Shown here: positions 1 through 4,357 of the stretch, piece after piece
Layout of the letters: the number at the start of each line of letters is the position of its first letter
How positions within the stretch are numbered: the stretch's first letter is position 1
DNA from: VFHP01 sp964443385
GTDB lineage: Bacteria > Chloroflexota > Dehalococcoidia > Lucifugimonadales > UBA2985
Length of the DNA: 10,864 bases
Direction of reading: 5' to 3'
NCBI GenBank assembly: GCA_964443385.1
Contig: CAYUCO010000030.1
Coordinates: 1 to 10,864 of the forward strand
Notes under the pieces: model-generated
Databases searched by the model: none
The model's input: only the letters and a program-made list of their open reading frames with translations
What the model was told of the DNA's origin: nothing
Position numbers and translations under genes: made by a program

Positions 1-912
1 CTTTAGAATATCCAAAGTATATTCAACATCTATTTTCATCTGTTCTATAAGTTCAGTAGGTGAATCGAATAACTTGTCTTCCCGTATTCTTTCTATGAAA
101 TCTATAGTTATAAATGATCCATATATGTCTTCGTTGAAATCTATCAGAAATGTCTCTATAACATGTTTAGCACCATTGAACGTAGGTTTTGTTCCTATGT
201 AAGAAGCTCCGAAATATTGCTTGTTCTCTGTTTTTACTAATGTGGCATATATACCGTCTGGTGGAATCAGTAGATGTGTGTCTACATCCAGATTGGCCGT
301 TGGGAACCCCAGAGTTTTTCCTTGCGAATCTCCAGACACTACACGACCTTCTATTGAAAATGGTCTTCCCAGTAGATCTATGGCTCTAGTTAACATTCCG
401 TCTGCTATTGATTTTCGTATAATGGTACTGCTGATATTTTCCCCATTGTGGCAAGCTGCTTCGATTACATGAACTGAAAAGCCTTTTGCTAAGCCTATTG
501 TTTTTAGTGTTTCCGCATCTCCTTCTCGGTTGTGTCCCATGGCAAAATCTTGACCCATGACCATGCCTTTCATTCTCAACTTATCTTGTAGTAGATCAAC
601 GAATTGATCAGCACTAAGCAGAGATAGATCATGGTCAAATGTTATGGGCATTACTAAATCGGCACCAGCATCTTTCAGAAGCTTCACCCTGTGCTTAGGA
701 TCTGTTATGTATTTAACCTCAAACCCCGGAGTTACAACTGTTCTAGGATGATTCGAGAAGGTTACTATGCAACTCAGCATATTGCGGCTATGAGCTAGAG
801 TAGTTAGCTGTTTGATCAGACCTGAATGACCCAAGTGCACTCCATCGAAAACCCCAACTGCGACTAGGGTTTCTTGTGGTGGAACGGGAATTAATTCTTG
901 ATCGGCTCTCAT
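1..912 (-). CDS. ribF: Bifunctional riboflavin kinase / FAD synthetase (C-terminal end cut by window edge)
   Basis: Makes FMN from riboflavin and ATP, then FAD from FMN and ATP, in the cytoplasm. I translated the minus strand by hand: 304 codons are open to the window edge with no stop or frameshift. The N-terminal nucleotidyltransferase domain shows GVFDGVHLGH at residues 20-29 (nucleotide-binding HxGH), TFSNHP at 51-56, the MGQDFAMGHNREGD loop at about 118-132 and ISSTIIR at 160-166. The C-terminal flavokinase domain shows GKTLGFPTANL at 198-208, IGTKPTF at 239-245 and ETFLIDF from Glu253, the likely catalytic glutamate. RibF is usually about 305-315 residues, so only a few residues are missing. 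The ATG at 912 is chosen because GGAG (919-922) sits six bases upstream, although the frame stays open further upstream. It lies 58 bases after the DAHP synthase stop on the same strand and is probably co-transcribed with it. Confidence 0.95.
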   Translation of the reverse strand, partial: MRADQELIPVPPQETLVAVGVFDGVHLGHSGLIKQLTTLAHSRNMLSCIVTFSNHPRTVVTPGFEVKYITDPKHRVKLLKDAGADLVMPITFDHDLSLLSADQFVDLLQDKLRMKGMVMGQDFAMGHNREGDAETLKTIGLAKGFSVHVIEAACHNGENISSTIIRKSIADGMLTRAIDLLGRPFSIEGRVVSGDSQGKTLGFPTANLDVDTHLLIPPDGIYATLVKTENKQYFGASYIGTKPTFNGAKHVIETFLIDFNEDIYGSFITIDFIERIREDKLFDSPTELIEQMKIDVEYTLDILK

Positions 913-970
913 GGGAAACTCCGAGAATAACTTGATAGGTATTGGTGTGTTGAAATCCAGTTTGTTACAG

Positions 971-2023
971 TTAAGACTTTTTCAGGATCTGCTGGGCATG
1001 TCTTAAAAGTTCAACAGTTTCTTCCCAATCAACACACGGATCTGTTATCGAAACTCCATACTTCAAGTTGTCAGGATTGCTTTCGTCAAGAGGTTGGTTG
1101 CCTTCGAAGATGTGGCTTTCTAACATAACCCCGACAATATTTGTATTGCCTTCCGACCTTTGTTTCATTAAATCTTGGAATGCTATACGCTGTTTTTTGT
1201 GATCTTTGCCACAATTTGCGTGTGAACAGTCTACAACTAATTGAGTTCGCAGGTTTGCTTTCTCCAATCGTTGTACTGCATCAGCTACAGATTCGGCATC
1301 AAAGTTTGGACCCTGGCTACCGCCCCTTAATACTATATGAGTGTATTGATTTCCCTTGGTAACAACTACAGATGCTTTTCCTTCGGAGTCCACTCCTAGG
1401 AAAGCCTGTGCTGCCTGGGAAGCTGTTACTCCGTCGACCGCTAGCTGTATACTTCCACCGGTTCCATTTTTGAAGCCAACTGGCATGCTGAGCCCGCTAC
1501 TGACTTGTCTATGAGTCTGACTTTCTGCTGTACGTGCTCCAATGGCAGCCCAGGAATAAAGATCTGCAATATATTGAGGCGTGATAGGATCTACAAATTC
1601 AATTGCAGTGAGTAGTCCTAACTCACTTACTTTCAAAAGGAATTCTCTTGCCATACGTAATCCCGTATTGATATCGAAACTTCCATTAAGATGTGGGTCA
1701 TAGATGAGCCCTTTCCATCCTACTGTGGTTCTGGGCTTTTCGAAATAAACCCGCATCACTACTAGCATTTCATTCTTCATTTCGTCTGCTAGTAATTTCA
1801 GTTTTTTTGCATATTCATAACCAGCCTCTATATCATGCAAGGAGCACGGCCCAACTATCATTAACATTCGGTTGTCTTCACCCTTAAGAATACGGGCGAC
1901 CTGATCTCTTCCGTCGGTTACCTGTGCAGCTATTGCTGGGGTTGTAGGGAATTCTTTCAAAAATTCACTAGGTGCTGCTAATTGTTGGATGCTTTCTATA
2001 TTCAAATCGTGTAGTTGTGTCAT
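971..2023 (-). CDS. aroG: 3-deoxy-7-phosphoheptulonate (DAHP) synthase, class I-alpha (AroF/AroG/AroH type)
   Basis: Condenses phosphoenolpyruvate with erythrose 4-phosphate, the first step of the shikimate pathway. The 350 residues equal the length of E. coli AroG. Visible signatures are GPCSLHD (58-64), RVYFEKPRTTVGWKG (91-105), PVGFKNGT (181-188), LRGG (232-235), DCSHAN (265-270) and SITDPC (325-330). Expected metal ligands are Cys60, His268, Glu302 and Asp328; substrate-binding residues include Arg91, Lys96, Lys185 and Arg233. The region 141-188 has DPITPQ and GLSMPVGF, which by memory look nearer the Tyr-sensitive E. coli AroF than AroG, so Tyr feedback is a weak inference. FKNGTGG replaces the usual FKNGTDG. 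The start codon has only a weak purine stretch (TAGAGA) upstream. It lies 104 bases after the chorismate mutase gene with its own candidate promoter, and 58 bases before ribF. Confidence 0.96.
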   Translation of the reverse strand: MTQLHDLNIESIQQLAAPSEFLKEFPTTPAIAAQVTDGRDQVARILKGEDNRMLMIVGPCSLHDIEAGYEYAKKLKLLADEMKNEMLVVMRVYFEKPRTTVGWKGLIYDPHLNGSFDINTGLRMAREFLLKVSELGLLTAIEFVDPITPQYIADLYSWAAIGARTAESQTHRQVSSGLSMPVGFKNGTGGSIQLAVDGVTASQAAQAFLGVDSEGKASVVVTKGNQYTHIVLRGGSQGPNFDAESVADAVQRLEKANLRTQLVVDCSHANCGKDHKKQRIAFQDLMKQRSEGNTNIVGVMLESHIFEGNQPLDESNPDNLKYGVSITDPCVDWEETVELLRHAQQILKKS

Positions 2024-2077
2024 ATTTATGTCTCTACCAGTATTGTTGTTTGTGATTCTATTTAATAGATGGTGGTG

Positions 2078-2106
2078 ACTATAGCATTGAACGCCTAGTG
2101 TGTCTA
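2078..2106 (-). promoter_or_regulatory. Candidate sigma70-type promoter for DAHP synthase and ribF
   Basis: Read on the minus strand, TAGACA (2101-2106) and TATAGT (2078-2083) are separated by exactly 17 bases (2084-2100). Each hexamer matches its consensus at five of six positions. It lies in the 104-base gap downstream of the chorismate mutase stop. Initiation about seven bases past the -10 would give a 5' leader of about 48 bases before the ATG at 2023. Within that leader, TCTAT/ATAGA (2057-2069) could form a weak five-pair hairpin with a three-base loop. The promoter is inferred from sequence alone. Confidence 0.5.
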
Positions 2107-2127
2107 GTCGCGATAAGAGGAGTGTTA

Positions 2128-2496
2128 TTAGCCTGTGATATCAGGTCGCAGATGTGTTGCATCTCTTAAGTATGAGTGATTCATCTCTTCTGGTTGTTTT
2201 TCAGTATTTACTAGTACTAATACTCTTATACACATAGGAAGCATACCAGGAACGTTCATTTCGTGACTATTTAGTAATGGTACATGTGTCCATCCCATCT
2301 CACGAGCTGCTACAGCTGGGAATTCGGCGTTAACGTCACTAGTGGTGGTAAAAAACGTGGCAGCTATGTCATTCTTATTTATGTTATTTGTGTCCAGCAG
2401 ATCATTTAGGAGCTCGTGAGTAGCATCCAGTATAGCCTCTCTTGTATTTTCCGTTACGGTAGTAGCTCCTCTGAGTCCTCTGCATATTAGGGCCAT
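2128..2496 (-). CDS. aroH: Monofunctional chorismate mutase, AroH class
   Basis: Rearranges chorismate to prephenate, committing carbon to phenylalanine and tyrosine. The 122-residue protein aligns by eye along its whole length with Bacillus subtilis AroH (127 residues), a trimeric pseudo-alpha/beta-barrel enzyme unrelated in fold to the helical AroQ class. Equivalents of the known active-site residues are present: Arg9 in RGLRGATT (for Arg7), Phe59, Arg65, Glu79 in SHEMNVPG (for Glu78), Arg91 in CIRV (for Arg90) and Tyr109 (for Tyr108). The C-terminus LRPDITG is slightly shorter than in B. subtilis. A strong GGAGG (2506-2510) lies nine bases before the ATG. The gene starts 17 bases after the trpA stop on the same strand, so trpA-aroH is very likely one transcript. 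Confidence 0.95.
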   Translation of the reverse strand: MALICRGLRGATTVTENTREAILDATHELLNDLLDTNNINKNDIAATFFTTTSDVNAEFPAVAAREMGWTHVPLLNSHEMNVPGMLPMCIRVLVLVNTEKQPEEMNHSYLRDATHLRPDITG

Positions 2497-2513
2497 GACT
2501 TTATTCCTCCGGT

Positions 2514-3308
2514 TTAAGATCCGCCTTTGAGATCAGATATAAAACTTTTAACTACCTCTCTTCTATCAGAAGTTGGTGTTTTTTCTATGGTGTCTATTAA
2601 TGCGCTTCCAACAACTGCTGCGTTGGCTATTGTGCTTAGTGATTCTACATGTTGTCTTTGGCTGATGCCAAAACCAATTGCTATAGGTACTTTCGCGTGC
2701 TTTTTTACTCGATTAATGAAATCAGGTACAGATGATCCCATCTCTTGTCTCGCACCGGTGACTCCTGTCAAGCTGACACAATATATAAATCCATCGGCGT
2801 TTTGACAAGTTTTTTCGATTCTTATATCAGTACTCGTTGGAGCGAGGAGAGGTATAAAACTAATGTTGTTTTCTTGACATTCCGTTTTTAGAGGCCATGA
2901 CTCTTCAAAAGGAAGATCTGGTACTATGATTCCATCAACTCCATTTTCTTTACAGGAGAGAGCAAATTCCTTCAAACCGAATCTTAGTATTGGATTGTAG
3001 TACCCCATAAGAACAAGAGGTGTGGTCAATCCATTGCGTCTGAGATCCTTGCAAATGTCTAAACATTTTTTTAGGTTTACTCCGTTTAATAAAGCCTGAA
3101 AACTTGATCTTTGAATTGTTGTTCCGTCGGCAAGTGGGTCGCTATATGGAACACCAAGTTCAATTATATCTGCACCGCCTTCTGCCAATGCAGGTACCAT
3201 ATTCATAGTATCTTCAATAGATGGGAAACCAACAGTAAGGTAGGGGATGACCCCCATTTCACCTTTTTCTTTAAGGGTATTAAAGCTGTTTTTTATTCTA
3301 TTCATCAT
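2514..3308 (-). CDS. trpA: Tryptophan synthase alpha subunit
   Basis: Cleaves indole-3-glycerol phosphate to indole and glyceraldehyde 3-phosphate; the indole is normally channelled to TrpB in an alpha2-beta2 complex. Counted from the second in-frame ATG (3305) the protein is 263 residues, and the catalytic pair falls at Glu49 (in IIELGVPYSDP) and Asp60 (in PLADG), the same numbers as in E. coli. Other family signatures are IPYLTVGFPS near residues 20-29, VLMGYYNPI, GIIVPDLPFEE, YCVSLTGVTG and the phosphate-binding IAIGFGIS followed by AAVVGSAL. Starts possible are TTG at 3314, ATG at 3308 and ATG at 3305; none has a Shine-Dalgarno, and a TATAAT lies directly upstream. I report 3308 because a leaderless start fits there. 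No trpB is next to it; aroH follows after 17 bases. Confidence 0.96.
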   Translation of the reverse strand: MMNRIKNSFNTLKEKGEMGVIPYLTVGFPSIEDTMNMVPALAEGGADIIELGVPYSDPLADGTTIQRSSFQALLNGVNLKKCLDICKDLRRNGLTTPLVLMGYYNPILRFGLKEFALSCKENGVDGIIVPDLPFEESWPLKTECQENNISFIPLLAPTSTDIRIEKTCQNADGFIYCVSLTGVTGARQEMGSSVPDFINRVKKHAKVPIAIGFGISQRQHVESLSTIANAAVVGSALIDTIEKTPTSDRREVVKSFISDLKGGS

Positions 3309-3313
3309 TAACA

Positions 3314-3344
3314 ATTATAAGCAGTAAATACCATTTAATGGAAA
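3314..3344 (-). promoter_or_regulatory. Candidate -10 element giving a leaderless trpA transcript
   Basis: On the minus strand a perfect TATAAT occupies 3314-3319, only five bases before the ATG at 3308. Initiation about seven bases past the -10 would fall at or within the tandem ATG ATG (3303-3308). No GGAG-like site precedes these starts, unlike most genes in the window. The -35 side is poor: TTTCCA (3339-3344), at a 19-base spacing, is the best I see. The -10 is a direct observation; promoter activity and leaderless translation are inferences. Confidence 0.35.
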
Positions 3345-3366
3345 ATCTTACACTAAGCTGAATATA

Positions 3367-3374
3367 CCACGTGG
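3367..3374. promoter_or_regulatory. Perfect CCACGTGG palindrome upstream of trpA (possible operator)
   Basis: CCACGTGG is an exact eight-base palindrome inside the 79-base gap between the PH-like gene and trpA. The ACCAC half recurs 15 bases along (3366-3370 and 3381-3385), so GTGG/CCAC could also form a short hairpin over a T-rich loop. Its centre is about 63 bases upstream of the predicted trpA start point, where activators often bind. There is no T-run after a stable stem on the minus strand, so it is not a convincing terminator for the preceding gene. A chance palindrome cannot be excluded. Confidence 0.25.
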
Positions 3375-3393
3375 GTTTTTACCACACAACACG

Positions 3394-3831
3394 TCATATG
3401 AATTCCTGGTCTAAACCAACTACAGTTTTTATGGTTCTAATAAAACTGCCACTACCCCAATAAGGTAGACGCCACATACTTGATTCTTCATTAGTCATAT
3501 TACTGGCATGTATTTGGTAGTGAGATTCCCTGCCTATTCCGCCGTAAATCATGGCTCCTACTCCGAATATTATTGCTGGCCAAGCTGTTAGATATTGAAG
3601 TGTTGCTGCCATAATAGCCCCGCCAACTATGAGAAGAGTTCCAGCAACGAGAGCTTTGTGGTTAGGTTCCTTTATTATTTCAACCGATTCTAGTCTGGAG
3701 TAATCAATGTACGAAAACTCTTCACGTCCGTCGAGATTTTTGTAATATACTATTCTCTCGGACGTGGCGTAAAATGGATCGTGATCCGACATTATAGATT
3801 CTTGTGCCCTAAGTTTGTCTCTAATGCTCAT
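3394..3831 (-). CDS. Small PH-like membrane protein with one transmembrane hairpin, function unknown
   Basis: Function not recognised with confidence. The 145-residue protein begins with a charged segment, then a strand-rich stretch (about 18-55, containing FYATSERIVYY and EEFSYIDYSRLESVEI) whose pattern recalls bacterial PH-like domains. Two hydrophobic helices follow at about 59-78 and 83-99, with only a short turn between them. A soluble tail (100-145) contains many aromatic residues and a likely amphipathic helix ending in VVGLDQEFI. The layout suggests a bPH fold interrupted by a membrane hairpin, which is an inference. The ATG at 3831 is supported by GGAG (3841-3844) nine bases upstream. 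It is transcribed away from the ABM-like gene and stops 85 bases before the trpA ATG at 3308, on the same strand. No terminator is evident, so read-through into trpA is possible. Confidence 0.75.
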   Translation of the reverse strand: MSIRDKLRAQESIMSDHDPFYATSERIVYYKNLDGREEFSYIDYSRLESVEIIKEPNHKALVAGTLLIVGGAIMAATLQYLTAWPAIIFGVGAMIYGGIGRESHYQIHASNMTNEESSMWRLPYWGSGSFIRTIKTVVGLDQEFI

Positions 3832-3973
3832 TTTACAAAACTCCAGTTGAATTTTATTACATTCATTTAAAGTTTTCCATTAGAAACAGTATGTATACTT
3901 ACCCAAATATGTCTATTATTTTTGTATTTGTATATTATAGATTGGAATCCTAGATTCTATTCTGGAGGTTAAA
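3832..3973. promoter_or_regulatory. Divergent AT-rich intergenic region with an inverted repeat
   Basis: This 142-base gap separates two divergently transcribed genes and must hold both promoters. AGTAT-GT-ATACT (3888-3899) is a perfect five-base inverted repeat with a two-base centre and could be a small operator. A TATAAT is present on the minus strand (3934-3939), and overlapping TATATT/TATTAT hexamers lie on the plus strand (3931-3938), but I see no convincing -35 for either. A strong GGAGG (3964-3968) serves the plus-strand gene. No small gene or RNA is evident. Confidence 0.4.
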
Positions 3974-4261
3974 ATGATAGGAGTTCTGACACACCATTGG
4001 GCAAAACCAGAGTTATTTTATGAAGCCGACGAATTACTGAAAAGTAATGGAGAAGCTCAAAGCAGAGCTCCTGGATTTGTTAATAGAAGAACTTTGTATT
4101 CAATATCTGATAACACACAAATAACGTCGTTGGTAATTTGGGACGACGAGCATATATACGAACAGTGGAGAGCTAGTGTAGAACGTGCTTTGGCTATGGC
4201 TGGGGCTGAAAACTTTTGGGCAAAACCACCAGAGTCACATAGATTTACTACTTCTGACTAA
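3974..4261 (+). CDS. Antibiotic-biosynthesis-monooxygenase-like (ABM) dimeric alpha/beta-barrel protein
   Basis: A 95-residue cytoplasmic protein with the pattern of the ABM superfamily: an N-terminal strand MIGVLTHHW, a helix around residues 13-30, the characteristic APGFVNRRTLYS (32-43), a strand ITSLVIWDDEH (50-60) and a helix IYEQWRASVERA (61-72). These ferredoxin-like domains dimerise and serve in cofactor-free oxygenases, haem-degrading enzymes and quinone-related proteins, so the fold does not fix a reaction. No conserved catalytic or haem-binding residue can be assigned from sequence. The start is well supported by GGAGG (3964-3968), five bases upstream. The gene is divergent from the PH-like gene and 96 bases before the MMPL transporter, which has its own promoter, so a functional link to the transporter is only a possibility. 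Confidence 0.8.
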   Translation: MIGVLTHHWAKPELFYEADELLKSNGEAQSRAPGFVNRRTLYSISDNTQITSLVIWDDEHIYEQWRASVERALAMAGAENFWAKPPESHRFTTSD

Positions 4262-4291
4262 ATAAAAAATTACTTAAAAGTTAAGACGATT

Positions 4292-4319
4292 TTGACACTT
4301 TGTTAGTGTTGTTTATGGT
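4292..4319 (+). promoter_or_regulatory. Candidate sigma70-type promoter for the MMPL transporter gene
   Basis: A perfect TTGACA (4292-4297) is followed after 16 bases by TATGGT (4314-4319, four of six matches to TATAAT). Initiation near 4326 would give a leader of about 32 bases before the ATG at 4358, with AGGA at 4345-4348 as ribosome binding site. It lies in the 96-base gap after the ABM-like gene, where no terminator hairpin is apparent. The perfect -35 makes this one of the clearer promoters in the window. Confidence 0.5.
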
Positions 4320-4357
4320 ACTATTTTTCACTGTGTTTAATTAAAGGATAGAAGAAT

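Noticed and set aside
189..472. Two overlapping plus-strand open frames of 66 and 83 codons
   Set aside because: They lie antisense within ribF, which is intact with all family motifs, and show no recognisable domain.
3366..3385. Possible rho-independent terminator with GTGG/CCAC stem and T-rich segment
   Set aside because: The stem is only about four pairs and the T-run lies in the loop, not after the stem; on the minus strand it reads as A-rich.
3309..3393. T-box or attenuator ahead of trpA
   Set aside because: The gap is only about 80 bases, with no leader peptide, specifier loop or alternative hairpins visible.
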